Assembly: GCF_030287445.1 (NCBI RefSeq) | Contig: NZ_JASVWB010000002.1 | Span: 2,480,001-2,544,000, forward strand | Reading direction: 5' to 3' | DNA: 64,000 nt | Source: Streptomyces sp. ALI-76-A | GTDB taxonomy: Bacteria; Actinomycetota; Actinomycetes; Streptomycetales; Streptomycetaceae | Part shown: positions 1 to 7,991 of the stretch, in pieces | Numbering within the stretch: position 1 is the first letter of the stretch | Layout: every line of letters begins with the position of its first letter | Notes under the pieces: model-generated | The model's input: only the letters and a program-made list of their open reading frames with translations | What the model was told of the DNA's origin: nothing | Database searches by the model: none | Position numbers and translations under genes: made by a program

Positions 1-773
1 ACGTGGCTCAGTTTCCGGTCCCGGTGGACCAGTTCGACGATCGCCAGGCCGGCCTTGGCGGCCATCCGGTCGTGCCCGGAGTCGACGGCCGGGATGCTGG
101 AGGCACCCGGGACCGTGACGCCGAGGGCCTCCGCGGCGGCCGTCAGCGTGGACGCCGTCCCCATCGTCATGCAGTGACCGGGCGAGCGGGCCAGGCCGCT
201 CTCCAGTTCGGTCATCTCGCAGTCGCCGATGAGGCCGGCCCGCTTGTCGTCCCAGTACTTCCACATGTCGGTGCCCGAGCCGAGGACCTCGTTGCGCCAG
301 TGCCCCGGCAGCATCGGCCCGGCCGGCACGAACACGGCGGGCAGGTCGACACTCGCCGCCCCCATGAGCAGGGCGGGCGTGGACTTGTCGCAGCCGCCCA
401 TGAGCACGGCTCCGTCGACGGGGTAGGACCGCAGCAGTTCCTCGGTCTCCATCGCCAGCATGTTGCGGTAGAGCATCGGGGTCGGCTTCTGGAAGGTCTC
501 ACTGAGCGTGGAGACCGGGAACTCCAGCGGGAAGCCCCCCGCCTGCCACACCCCGCGCTTCACGGCCTGCGCGCGGTCGCGCAGGTGGACGTGGCAGGGG
601 TTGATGTCGGACCAGGTGTTGAGGATCGCGATGACCGGCTTGCCGAGGTGCTCCTCGGGGAGGTAGCCGAGCTGGCGGGTGCGGGCGCGGTGGCTGAAGG
701 AGCGCAGGCCCTCGGTTCCGTACCACTGATGGCTTCTGAGGTCTTCGGGGCGCTTCCTGGTCGGCTCGTTCAT
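1..773 (-). CDS. IlvD/Edd-family sugar-acid dehydratase (N-terminal part, cut by window edge)
   Basis: The open frame runs off the left edge; about 257 N-terminal residues of a protein family that is usually 570-600 aa are visible. It starts MNEPTRKRPEDLRSHQWYG and contains the IlvD/Edd signatures LNTWSDINPCH and MGGCDKSTPALLMG, whose cysteines are Fe-S ligands in the family. These enzymes dehydrate dihydroxy acids; the sugar-acid branch acts on arabonate, galactonate or xylonate. The ATG overlaps the stop of the upstream DHDPS-like gene (ATGA), so the two are translationally coupled. Together they suggest dehydration of a sugar acid followed by aldol cleavage or second dehydration of the 2-keto-3-deoxy product. 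The exact substrate cannot be read from sequence. A biosynthetic IlvD is less likely given the neighbours. Confidence 0.85.
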   Translation of the reverse strand, partial: MNEPTRKRPEDLRSHQWYGTEGLRSFSHRARTRQLGYLPEEHLGKPVIAILNTWSDINPCHVHLRDRAQAVKRGVWQAGGFPLEFPVSTLSETFQKPTPMLYRNMLAMETEELLRSYPVDGAVLMGGCDKSTPALLMGAASVDLPAVFVPAGPMLPGHWRNEVLGSGTDMWKYWDDKRAGLIGDCEMTELESGLARSPGHCMTMGTASTLTAAAEALGVTVPGASSIPAVDSGHDRMAAKAGLAIVELVHRDRKLSH

Positions 774-1678
774 ATGGACCACCGGGAGGCGATGGCGGCG
801 ACCTCGACGCGCTCGTCCTCGGGCAGCGGGCGGCTCGGCGGACGGACGTCGCGGCGGCACAGGCCGAGGGAGGCGAGGGCCTCCTTGACGACCGTGACGT
901 TGTTGGCGGAGCCGTTGGCCGCCCGCAGCTCCTCGAAGCGGCGGATCTGCTCCCAGACCTTCATGGCGGCCGGGAAGTCACCGGCCCGCAGTGCCTCGAT
1001 CATGTTCAGCGAGACGGACGGGGCGACGTTCACCAGCCCCGAGGTGAAGCCGGTGGCGCCGGCGGAGAAGTACGAGGGGGCGTACGGCTCGGCGAGACCG
1101 GCCACCCACACGAAGCGGTCCAGGCCGGCGTCGCGGGCGAACGCCGCGAACCTGGCCGCGTCCGGGACGGCGTACTTCACGCCGATCACGTTGGGGCAGG
1201 CGTCGGCGAGTTCGGCGAGGCGGACACCGTGCAGCTGCGCGTTGCGGATGTACGGGACCACCCCCAGCTCGGGCACCGACTCCGCGATGGCGCGGTGGTA
1301 GTCCACCCAGCCGCTCTGCGCGACGTAGGGGTGGACGGGCTGGTGGACCATGACCATCCGGGCCCCGCGCTCACGGGCGTGGCGGGCGGAGGCGATGGCC
1401 GTGGGGATGTCATGGCCGACCCCGACGAGGATGACGGCCCGCTCCCCCGCCTCGTCGATGGTCAGCTCCGTGACCAGTTGCCGTTCCTCGGGCGTGAGGG
1501 CGTAGAACTCGCCGGTGTTGCCGTTCGGGGTGAGGGTCCTGACGCCACCGTCGAGCAGACGACGCAGCAGGGCCCGGTGGGTGTCCTGGTCGATGGTGCC
1601 GTCCTCGGCGAACGGGGTCACCGGGATCGCCACCACGTCGGCCAGGGCCGCCCGCTGGGTCTCGAACGTCGTTGTCAT
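770..1678 (-). CDS. DHDPS/NAL-family aldolase or dehydratase (DapA-like, catabolic)
   Basis: A 302-aa TIM-barrel protein of the dihydrodipicolinate synthase/N-acetylneuraminate lyase superfamily. Visible are the substrate-carboxylate loop NGNTGEF (near residues 52-58), a catalytic Tyr at about 143 (VPYIRN) and the Schiff-base Lys at about 168 (VIGVKYAV). It lies between a GntR regulator, whose stop overlaps its ATG, and an IlvD/Edd dehydratase, whose ATG overlaps its stop. This operon position indicates sugar-acid catabolism (2-keto-3-deoxy acid processing) rather than lysine synthesis; a bona fide dapA-like gene occurs later in the window. Aldolase and dehydratase activity cannot be distinguished from sequence alone. 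Confidence 0.85.
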   Translation of the reverse strand: MTTTFETQRAALADVVAIPVTPFAEDGTIDQDTHRALLRRLLDGGVRTLTPNGNTGEFYALTPEERQLVTELTIDEAGERAVILVGVGHDIPTAIASARHARERGARMVMVHQPVHPYVAQSGWVDYHRAIAESVPELGVVPYIRNAQLHGVRLAELADACPNVIGVKYAVPDAARFAAFARDAGLDRFVWVAGLAEPYAPSYFSAGATGFTSGLVNVAPSVSLNMIEALRAGDFPAAMKVWEQIRRFEELRAANGSANNVTVVKEALASLGLCRRDVRPPSRPLPEDERVEVAAIASRWSI

Positions 1679-2343
1679 GCCGGACCGTCCTCTCCCTGGG
1701 CCTCGGACTCCGCTTGCGGAAAGGCCCGTTCGACGAAGGACGCGATGTGTGCGTGCAGCGCGAGCCCCGCGCCGTCGGCGTCACCGGCGAGGGCGAGCCG
1801 CAGGATCTCCCGGTGCTCACCGGCCTCCCGGTCCCAGGAGGGCGAGGCCGCCCAGGCGACGGCGGAGACCAGGGCCGCCTGGTCGCGGACCTCGTCGAGC
1901 ATCCGGCCGAGCAGCGGGTTGCCGCACGGCAGGTACAGGGCGCGGTGGAACTCCCGGTTGGCGAGGGACCGTTCGGCGGTGTCGGTCGCCGCGTCGGCCC
2001 GGGTCAGCGCGTCCCGCGCGGCGTCCAGGGAGGCCCCGCGCCGCACCGCCCGCTTGAGCGCCTCGGGCTCCAGCAGCAGCCGCACGTCGTAGACCTCGCG
2101 CGCCATGTCCGCGTCCACCATGCGCACCGTGACGCCCTTGTACTGGTTCATCACGACGAGCCCGGTCCCGGCCAGGGTCTTGAGTGCCTCACGCACCGGG
2201 GTCTTGGACACCCCGAACTGGGCGGCGAGTTCGGTCTCGACGAGGGCCTGACCCGGCGTCAGCTGCCCGGTGAGGATGCGGTGTTTGATCCCTTCCAGCA
2301 CGTACTGCGTGCGGGAGGGGATCGGCGTGGGCACAGAGGTCAT
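1675..2343 (-). CDS. GntR-family transcriptional regulator (FadR/FCD subfamily)
   Basis: A 222-aa protein with an N-terminal winged helix (about residues 14-75, containing LVETELAAQFGVSKTPVREALKTL in two adjacent helices) followed by an all-helical FCD effector domain. FCD domains bind metal plus small organic acids, which fits a regulator of sugar-acid catabolism. It is the first gene of the operon, coupled by ATGA to the DHDPS-like gene, so it probably autoregulates. The upstream AT-richer stretch holds two short dyads (2386-2407) that are candidate operators. Inducer identity is unknown. Confidence 0.88.
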   Translation of the reverse strand: MTSVPTPIPSRTQYVLEGIKHRILTGQLTPGQALVETELAAQFGVSKTPVREALKTLAGTGLVVMNQYKGVTVRMVDADMAREVYDVRLLLEPEALKRAVRRGASLDAARDALTRADAATDTAERSLANREFHRALYLPCGNPLLGRMLDEVRDQAALVSAVAWAASPSWDREAGEHREILRLALAGDADGAGLALHAHIASFVERAFPQAESEAQGEDGPA

Positions 2344-2385
2344 GCGCGCCTCTCGGATCTCGCGTCGGATCTCACATATCGCGTC

Positions 2386-2407
2386 TCATATATGACGTAC
2401 GAAGTAC
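2386..2407. promoter_or_regulatory. Candidate GntR operator dyads upstream of the sugar-acid operon
   Basis: Two adjacent inverted repeats lie about 45-60 bp upstream of the GntR start: TCATATATGA (perfect 10-bp palindrome, 2386-2395) and GTAC-GAA-GTAC (2397-2407). The stretch is markedly AT-richer than its surroundings. FadR-type regulators bind short palindromes near their own promoters, so autoregulation is a reasonable inference; no experiment supports it. Confidence 0.35.
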
Positions 2408-2486
2408 GACCCGGTTGAAGGTAGGAGGGGTCCTGTGTTTCGTCAATGCTTCTGACAAAGGAAGCCGAGGTTGCGGCGAAAGAGCG

Positions 2487-3239
2487 TCAGACGGCCGTGG
2501 TCGCGCCCACGCGGGCGGTGGCGGTCGGCCCGCCGAAGGCCAGGGCGGCACGCGCGGTCGCCGCCTCCGGGGTGAGCGTGGGCCCCACGTGCGTGACGAG
2601 CAGCGCCCCGGCACCCGCCGCGCGAGCCGCGCTCCCGGCGTCCTCGGGGGTCAGATGCACCTGTTCGCCTTCGCGATGGGCGTCGATGTCGGCCTCGCAG
2701 AGGAACAGGTCGGCGTCGTGGGCCAGCTCGGTGAGCGCGGCACAGGGTCCGCTGTCCCCGGAGTAGGCGAGCACCCGCCCGCCGGCCACCACGCGCAGCC
2801 CGTAGGCCTCGACGTCGTGCGTGACGGCGCGGGCGGTGAGGGTGAGGCCGCCGTGCCGGGCGACATGACCGTCGGACAGGGCCCGGACGTCGAGAACCTC
2901 CTTCAGGAACCCCGTGTCCGGCCGCCCGAGGAACCCGGCGACACGGTCCGCGCAGCCGGCCGGGGCGTAGACGGGGAGAGGCGCCTCGGGTGTCAGCCCG
3001 CCGTACGCGAGCCCGTACACGGCGGACAGCAGATCGGCGCTGTGGTCGGCGTGCAGATGCGAGATCCAGACGGCGTCCAGCCGGGCCGGATCGGTGTGCC
3101 GCTGCAACTCCGCGAAGGTCCCGGGCCCGGCGTCCACCCACACCTCGGCACCGCCTCCCCGCACCAGGTAACCGGAGCAGGGCCGGTCCGGGCCCGGGTG
3201 CGGGGAGGCGGTGCCGAGGACGGTCAGGGTGAGGGACAT
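2487..3239 (-). CDS. MBL-fold metallohydrolase (RNase Z/ElaC-like fold)
   Basis: A 250-aa metallo-beta-lactamase-fold protein. The metal-binding motif appears as SHLHADHSADL (HxHxDH, near residues 60-66), with later His/Asp ligands in AVTHDVEAYG, AYSGDSGPC and LLVTHVGPT. Length and the YSGDSGPC segment resemble the RNase Z/cyclic-nucleotide phosphodiesterase branch of the superfamily. Many Streptomyces homologues are annotated only as MBL-fold hydrolases, and substrate cannot be assigned. It has its own promoter region divided from the GntR operon by about 140 bp and is followed by a 38-bp tandem repeat tract. Confidence 0.8.
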   Translation of the reverse strand: MSLTLTVLGTASPHPGPDRPCSGYLVRGGGAEVWVDAGPGTFAELQRHTDPARLDAVWISHLHADHSADLLSAVYGLAYGGLTPEAPLPVYAPAGCADRVAGFLGRPDTGFLKEVLDVRALSDGHVARHGGLTLTARAVTHDVEAYGLRVVAGGRVLAYSGDSGPCAALTELAHDADLFLCEADIDAHREGEQVHLTPEDAGSAARAAGAGALLVTHVGPTLTPEAATARAALAFGGPTATARVGATTAV

Positions 3240-3270
3240 GCCGGGAGCGTACGGTCACCCCGGGCCCAAG

Positions 3271-3450
3271 CGCCCGCCGATCAGCGCCCCGGCGTCCGGC
3301 TCGGGATCCGCCCGCCGATCAGCGCCCCGGCGCCCAGCCGAGGTCCCGCCCTCGATCAGCGCCCCGGTAACCCGGCACCCCGGCACCCCGGCCAGGATCA
3401 CGCCCGCCGATCAACGCCCCGGCGCCCAGCCGGGATCACGCCCGCTGAGT
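3271..3450. repeat. Degenerate tandem repeat, unit about 38 bp, 4 copies plus a partial
   Basis: Units begin at 3271, 3309, 3347 and 3401, with a partial copy at 3439. Units 1, 2 and 4 are 38 bp and start CGCCCGCCGATCA(A/G)CGCCCC; unit 3 carries a roughly 16-bp insertion made of ACCCCGGC-like triplications. The stop codon and last codons of the TIGR03086-type gene (stop at 3411-3413) lie in unit 4, so the array looks like repeated copies of that gene's 3' end extending downstream. Confidence 0.85.
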
Positions 3451-4001
3451 CCCACCGCCCGGTCCAGCAGCGAGGCGGTGTCCGGCACCGGGACGATCGG
3501 GCCGAAGATCTCGCCGCGGCCGGGGTCGTCGACCGCGGCGAGGAGGAACTCGTACGTCGACCGCAGCGCGCCGGGGTCGGGTTCGTACCGTTGGCCGGTG
3601 GCGCGGGCCAGGTCCCAGCCGTGGATGACCAGCTCGTCGGTCGCGACGGCGGCGGCGACCTCGCCGGGCAGGTCCACTCCGCCCGCGCGGGTCATGCCGG
3701 TCCAGGCGGCCGGGTCGCGCCAGGCGTCGGCGAGCTCGTCGAGGATCTTGGGAAGCTCCTCGCGCCAGCCGGGGCCGATGTCGGGCACAGCGGCGTCCGG
3801 GCTGGTGTCGGTCGTGACGCCCAGGTCCTTGCGCGCGGCGTCGCGGAAGGCGAGAGCCAGACCCGACAGATGGCCCAGCAGGTTGCGCACCGCGAGGTCC
3901 GGGCACGGCGTCGGGCCCGAGAGCTGTCCGTCGGTGACGCCGTCCACGAGGTGGGCCACGATCCGGGTCTGGGGACCGAGATCGAGAGGGGTGTCGGTCA
4001 T
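3411..4001 (-). CDS. TIGR03086-family protein (mycothiol-dependent maleylpyruvate isomerase-like/DinB fold)
   Basis: A 196-aa helical protein with the actinobacterial MDMPI/DinB-type N-terminal pattern: TRIVAHLVDGVTDGQL, then TPCPDLAVRNLLGHLSG with a metal-ligand-type His, and later ELVIHGWDLARATGQ with the second conserved His. These proteins are four-helix bundles that bind a divalent metal; some use mycothiol as a cofactor. The specific reaction is unknown. The C-terminal dozen residues are encoded in the tandem repeat tract, so the protein tail may vary between strains. Confidence 0.8.
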   Translation of the reverse strand: MTDTPLDLGPQTRIVAHLVDGVTDGQLSGPTPCPDLAVRNLLGHLSGLALAFRDAARKDLGVTTDTSPDAAVPDIGPGWREELPKILDELADAWRDPAAWTGMTRAGGVDLPGEVAAAVATDELVIHGWDLARATGQRYEPDPGALRSTYEFLLAAVDDPGRGEIFGPIVPVPDTASLLDRAVGLSGRDPGWAPGR

Positions 4002-4407
4002 CGCTGCTCCTCCTATGGGTGGGAGAAGGTGGACCGGCGAGGAGCCCGGAACTCATCGGTCGCGCCGAAACGGGCGGCCCCGGCCCGCCGCGCGGGTCCG
4101 CCGACGTCGACGCCGGCCTTCACGGCCGGCCCTGCGCCCTGCCCCGGCCCGCTGTCTCCCCTCCGCCGTCTCCCCTCCTGGCGCGTCTGCCCGATCCGTA
4201 CGCCCCGGTCCGCAGTCCGGCGTGACGCGATCACAGTAGTCCGGCATGACACAGCCACGGTTGCGTCGACGGTCGGCTCCAGGATCCTCACCCGCGGGGC
4301 CCCGGCTCCGACCCGCACGTCCGTGGCCCCGCGGTGACCGGGTCGTTCACGCACCTCCGCCGCGAGCGAGCCCACCCGGCTTCCGACACCGGCCCCTCGC
4401 ACCGCCC
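4002..4407. other. Intergenic region, no gene recognised
   Basis: About 400 bp, C-rich on the plus strand, between the start of the TIGR03086-type gene and the stop of the next minus-strand gene. Short open frames here have no recognisable protein features and no good ribosome-binding site. It should contain the promoter of the TIGR03086-type gene near 4005-4060 (GAGGAGC ribosome-binding site just upstream of its ATG). Nothing else is supported. Confidence 0.5.
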
Positions 4408-5571
4408 TCACAACCCGGCGAGCGCCTCCCGGACCAGCGCCAGATCCCCGTCCGACGCCAGCCCGGCGTGGTACAGCCGCAGTTCCGTGGCGCCCAGGTC
4501 CCGGGCCCGGGCCGCGTCCGCCGTGAGGGTGTCCGGGCTGCCGCCCATGCCGGAGACCACTCCGAAGTTGGCCGCGATCACGCCGGCGTCCCGCCGGTGC
4601 GCGGCGAAGGGCCCCAGCAGACCGGGGCCGCCCGCGCACGGGACGACCACCCCGTCCGCCACGGACAGGATGTGCGCGGGATCCACGCCCGCGTTCGCGC
4701 CGACGTGGTACGGGACGGGGTCGGCGTGCAGCAGGACCTGGAAGCCCTCGGGCGCGGCGGCGCGGACCGCGGCGACCGCCGTCTCCTGGAGCGTGCGGGC
4801 GGTGTCGTCGCGCCACGCGCGGGTGGCGGCCGCGGTCGTCTCGCCGAGCAGCTTCTCGACCCCCGTCCAGCCTCCGTCGTCGGGCGCGCCCCGCCACAGC
4901 GGCTCCAGCGCCTGGCGGACGGCGGCGGCCAGTTCGTCGGCGTCCAGGCCCTGCCGGCCGTACCCCTCCCGGCAGGCCGGGCAGAAGCAGAGTGCCATCA
5001 GGTACTGGCCGGCCTCCCCGAGGGCGACTCCGCCGGTCTTGTCGTGGGCGTGCAGGTGCTGGAGGCCGTACCAGCCGAGGGACTCCAGTTCGGTGCCGCG
5101 CGCGCCGGGCCGTACGGCGGCCTCGGCGGCCAGCTCGACGAGGTAGGCGCGGGTGTCGGGCTGCGCGATGCACGGGGCCCACGGGTAGCGGTCGCCGTAG
5201 GCGTTGACGACGGAGGTGTCCGGGTGTTCGGCGCCCAGGCGGGAGCTGTGCGCGAGGACGACCCAGGTGTGCACCTCCAGACCGGTGTCCGCGAGCGCGG
5301 CGGCGGCCTCGCCGAAGGCGTCGCCGGGGGCCCAGTCCCCGGCGGCGTACGGGCGAAGGCGGCGCCCCCGCCACCGGTCGTCCGTGGGGTACAGCACGGC
5401 CGCGTGCTCGGCGGTGACGACGCGGTGGCGCGGGTGGCGGGGGGTGAGCGCTCGGGTGGAGTGGTAGGCGGAGGCCAGCGTGGCCTGCCGTACGCCGAGC
5501 GCGGCGATGCGGCCCGGTGCCTCGGGGTCGCCGTTGACGTCCCAGGGGTAGACGAACGCCGACGCCTTCAC
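4408..5571 (-). CDS. Uncharacterised protein, TIM-barrel-like, in a uronate-catabolism neighbourhood
   Basis: Not recognised as a named family. From the chosen GTG at 5571 (GGAGGG just upstream) it is about 387 aa: KASAFVYPWDVNGDPEAP, then alternating strand/helix segments with HTWVVLAHSS, ESLGWYGLQHLHAHDK, a Cys pair FCPACREGYG, and EVLLHADPVPYHVGANAG. The layout resembles (beta/alpha)8 proteins of glycoside-hydrolase-like type, but no catalytic motif is firm. It has no signal peptide, suggesting a cytosolic role. It sits downstream of the KdgD-like gene on the same strand. The start is uncertain: the frame continues upstream through a 21-bp repeat tract that offers several further GTG starts (to 5784). 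Confidence 0.6.
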   Translation of the reverse strand: MKASAFVYPWDVNGDPEAPGRIAALGVRQATLASAYHSTRALTPRHPRHRVVTAEHAAVLYPTDDRWRGRRLRPYAAGDWAPGDAFGEAAAALADTGLEVHTWVVLAHSSRLGAEHPDTSVVNAYGDRYPWAPCIAQPDTRAYLVELAAEAAVRPGARGTELESLGWYGLQHLHAHDKTGGVALGEAGQYLMALCFCPACREGYGRQGLDADELAAAVRQALEPLWRGAPDDGGWTGVEKLLGETTAAATRAWRDDTARTLQETAVAAVRAAAPEGFQVLLHADPVPYHVGANAGVDPAHILSVADGVVVPCAGGPGLLGPFAAHRRDAGVIAANFGVVSGMGGSPDTLTADAARARDLGATELRLYHAGLASDGDLALVREALAGL

Positions 5572-5730
5572 TTGCCCTCCGCCTTCACGTACTCGACCTG
5601 CGCCTGCGCCTTCACGTGCCCGCTCTCCGCCTTCACGTGCCCGCCCGCCGTCCGCACGCGCTCGTCCGTCGCCGGCGCGTGCCCGCTCCCCGCCCGCACC
5701 TGCTCGTCCTCCGTGTTCACCTTCACCTGC
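5569..5730 (-). repeat. Degenerate 21-bp tandem repeat containing several start-like GTGAAGGCG motifs
   Basis: Read on the minus strand, the sequence between the stop of the KdgD-like gene and the next gene is made of about seven 21-bp units of the form GRGCACGTGAAGGCGGAGAGC. Units such as GGGCACGTGAAGGCG occur twice exactly, and the start of the downstream gene (GTGAAGGCG) is the last unit. Because 21 is divisible by three, every frame encodes a heptapeptide repeat; one frame reads as (E/G)(Q/H)V(R/K)A-type heptads. Several units present a purine-rich stretch followed by GTG. Confidence 0.85.
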
Positions 5731-6664
5731 CCTCGCCCAGCAGCGCGTATCCCCGCTCGACGATCTCGGCGAGCTGCTTGACATGGTCCTCGCCCGGCTC
5801 GTGCAGCGGGGGCCGCACCTCCCCCACGTCGAGGCCGCGCAGCCGTACGCCGGCCTTGACGAGGGCGACGGCGTAGCCGCGGCCCCGCGCGCGCAGTTCG
5901 ACGAAGGGCCGGTAGAAGCCGTCGAGGAGGCGGTGGGCGGTGGCGTCGTCCCCGGTCCTGTGGGCCTCGTAGAAGGCGAGAGCGATCTCGGGCGCGAAGC
6001 AGAACACGGCAGAGGAGTAGAGCGTGACGCCGATGCCGCGGTAGGCGAGCTGGGTCTGCTCGGCGGTCGGCAGCCCGTTGAAGTAGAGGAAGTCGCCGGG
6101 GGCCTCGGTGCGGACGGCGCTGATGATCCGCTGCATCAGGTCGAGGTCGCCGAGCCCGTCCTTGAAGCCGATGATCCCGTCGGCGCGGGCCAGTTCGACG
6201 ACCGACTCGGGGGTGAAGACGGCGTTGTCGCGCTGGTAGACGATCACCGGCAGGGAGGTCGCCGCGGCGACCTCGCGGTAGTGCCGCAGCAGCCCTTCCT
6301 GGCCGGCGACCACGAGGTACGGCGGCATGGCGAGCAACCCGTCGGCCCCGGCCGCCTCGGCGAGCCGCGCGTACCGCACGGCGAGCGCGGTGCCGTAGCC
6401 GGCGCCCGCGACGACCGGCACCCGGCCCGCCGTCTCCGTGACGGCCGCCCGGACGCACTCCTCGAACTCCTCCGGCGCGAGGGCGTGGAACTCCCCGGTG
6501 CCGCAGCACGCGAAGACGGCGGCGGCCCCGGCCTCCACCCCGCGGCGCACATGCGCGCGGTAGGCGTCGAGGTCGACCGAGCCGTCGGGGCCGTAGGCGG
6601 TGACGGGGAAGAACAGCGGCCCGCCGGGGACGCCGAGTCGAGCGGCGAGGGGGGCTGACGTCAC
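5723..6664 (-). CDS. kdgD: Probable 5-dehydro-4-deoxyglucarate dehydratase
   Basis: A 313-aa DHDPS-superfamily protein. KdgD converts 5-dehydro-4-deoxyglucarate to 2-oxoglutarate semialdehyde with loss of CO2 and water, a cytosolic step of glucarate/galactarate breakdown. Visible are CCGTGEFHAL (substrate loop, residues 53-62), the catalytic Tyr 143 in VIVYQRDNAVF and the Schiff-base Lys 168 in GIIGFKDGLGDLDLMQ; the FKDG context and YQRDNAVF are characteristic of the KdgD branch rather than DapA. It starts at GTG with GGGAGAG upstream. It diverges from a uronate dehydrogenase gene, which supplies aldarates, supporting the assignment. Enzymatic identity is inferred from motifs and context. Confidence 0.82.
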   Translation of the reverse strand: MTSAPLAARLGVPGGPLFFPVTAYGPDGSVDLDAYRAHVRRGVEAGAAAVFACCGTGEFHALAPEEFEECVRAAVTETAGRVPVVAGAGYGTALAVRYARLAEAAGADGLLAMPPYLVVAGQEGLLRHYREVAAATSLPVIVYQRDNAVFTPESVVELARADGIIGFKDGLGDLDLMQRIISAVRTEAPGDFLYFNGLPTAEQTQLAYRGIGVTLYSSAVFCFAPEIALAFYEAHRTGDDATAHRLLDGFYRPFVELRARGRGYAVALVKAGVRLRGLDVGEVRPPLHEPGEDHVKQLAEIVERGYALLGEGR

Positions 6665-6891
6665 GGGCTCTCCCTAGAACAGGCGCTCACGTCTCTGATT
6701 CGCATCTATATTCATGAACGACTCCACCCTAGGGAGCCGTTTCCGTACCGGTCAAGGCGGCAAACGCGCGTCATGGAAGCGAATTTCCCGGGGTCACGCC
6801 ACACTTGACGGAGGACGCGCGGGATCCTTAGCGTGTCCACGCATGTGAATGCGATCCATGCATGCGGCCGTCGACTCAAGGAGACCCGAGG
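6665..6891. promoter_or_regulatory. Divergent promoter region between kdgD-like and udh-like genes
   Basis: A 227-bp divergent intergenic region, AT-richer than its surroundings near both ends. It contains related sequences in opposite orientations near each gene: GATTCGCATCTATATTCATG (from 6698) and GCATGTGAATGCGATCCATG (from 6841), each with an ATTCGCAT/ATGCGAAT-type core. One GntR- or DeoR-type regulator could control both genes. AAGGAG at about 6879-6884 is the ribosome-binding site for the plus-strand gene. Confidence 0.4.
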
Positions 6892-7701
6892 ATGCCCGCT
6901 CCCCGCACCGTTCTGCTCACCGGCGCCGCAGGCGGACTCGGCACCCTGATGCGGAACCTGCTCCCGGCCTTCGGGTACGACCTGCGCCTGCTCGACATGC
7001 GTCCCATCGAGGGCGATCCGGACGCCGTCACCGCGGACCTCGCCGACCAGGACGCCGTACGGGAGGCCGTGCGGGGTGTCGACGCGATCATCCACCTCGC
7101 GGGCATCTCCCTGGAAGCCCCTTTCGAGAAGATCCTCAAGGCGAACATCGAGGGCACGTACCACGTGTACGAGGCCGCCCGCCAGGAGGGCGTGCGGCGG
7201 GTCGTCTTCGCCTCCTCCAACCACGCCGTCGGCTTCACCCCACGCCCCCAGGGCGACGACCCGCTCATCCCGATCGACACCCCGCGCCGCCCGGACACCT
7301 TCTACGGCCTGTCCAAGTGCTTCGGCGAGGACCTCGCGCAGTTCTACTGGGACAAGCACGGTATCGAGACCGTCTCCGTGCGCATCGGCTCCTGCTTCCC
7401 CGAGCCGACCAGCGTGCGCATGCTCTCGGTGTGGATGAGCCCGCCCGACGGCGCCCGCCTCTTCCATGCGGCCCTGACCGCCGAGAACGTGGGACACACC
7501 GTCGTCTACGGCTCCTCCGCCAACACCCGCCTGTGGTGGGACCTGAGCAGCGCGCGGGCCCTCGGCTACGAGCCGCAGGACGACTCCGAGGAGTACGCCG
7601 GGAAACTGATCGCCGAGCAGGGCGAGCTGGACCCGGAGAACGTGGCGCACGCCTTCCTGGGCGGCCACTTCGTCAGCGAGCCGCCGGTCTGGCCGTACTG
7701 A
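6892..7701 (+). CDS. udh: Uronate dehydrogenase (NAD-dependent, SDR family)
   Basis: A 269-aa extended-type SDR. It oxidises D-glucuronate/D-galacturonate to the aldaro-lactone with NAD. Visible are the nucleotide-binding glycine motif TGAAGGLG (residues 10-17), a serine in VFASSNHAVGF (107-114), and catalytic Tyr138/Lys142 in YGLSKCFGE. The segments HLAGIS-EAPFEKIL, RIGSCFPEP and MLS-W are shared, from memory, with characterised bacterial uronate dehydrogenases, and the length matches. ATG 6892 is chosen because AAGGAG lies 8 bp upstream; the frame's upstream start lacks this. The divergent KdgD-like gene supports an oxidative uronate pathway. A terminator follows. Confidence 0.85.
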   Translation: MPAPRTVLLTGAAGGLGTLMRNLLPAFGYDLRLLDMRPIEGDPDAVTADLADQDAVREAVRGVDAIIHLAGISLEAPFEKILKANIEGTYHVYEAARQEGVRRVVFASSNHAVGFTPRPQGDDPLIPIDTPRRPDTFYGLSKCFGEDLAQFYWDKHGIETVSVRIGSCFPEPTSVRMLSVWMSPPDGARLFHAALTAENVGHTVVYGSSANTRLWWDLSSARALGYEPQDDSEEYAGKLIAEQGELDPENVAHAFLGGHFVSEPPVWPY

Positions 7702-7754
7702 GTCCGGGCCGGCGACGGCCTCACCACGCCGGGAACGGCGGAAAACAGACGGTC

Positions 7755-7795
7755 GCGGCGGCGGGCGGGCACAGAACGGGCCCGCCCGCCGCCGC
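7755..7795 (+). terminator. Intrinsic terminator-like hairpin after udh
   Basis: A perfect 16-bp stem, GCGGCGGCGGGCGGGC paired with its reverse complement across a 9-nt loop, 53 bp downstream of the udh stop. It lacks a U-tract, as is common in Streptomyces. Confidence 0.75.
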
Positions 7796-7991
7796 GTTCG
7801 GGCATCCGCGCTGCCCGGTCTCCCACCCGGCGTGCCTGCCGCGCAGGTCCTGGACAGGCCCGCCATGCGGCAAGCGGGCACAACCGGGCAGTATCGGGCT
7901 CACAACAGACCTGGTCAGTGCCGCGCGACCGCTGTAGAACTTCCCCCATGGGCCGCACCGGGCCCGAACGGGCAGACAGACACGGAAGCGG

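Noticed and set aside
3271..3450. CRISPR array
   Set aside because: Units are contiguous and degenerate with no unique spacers and no cas genes.
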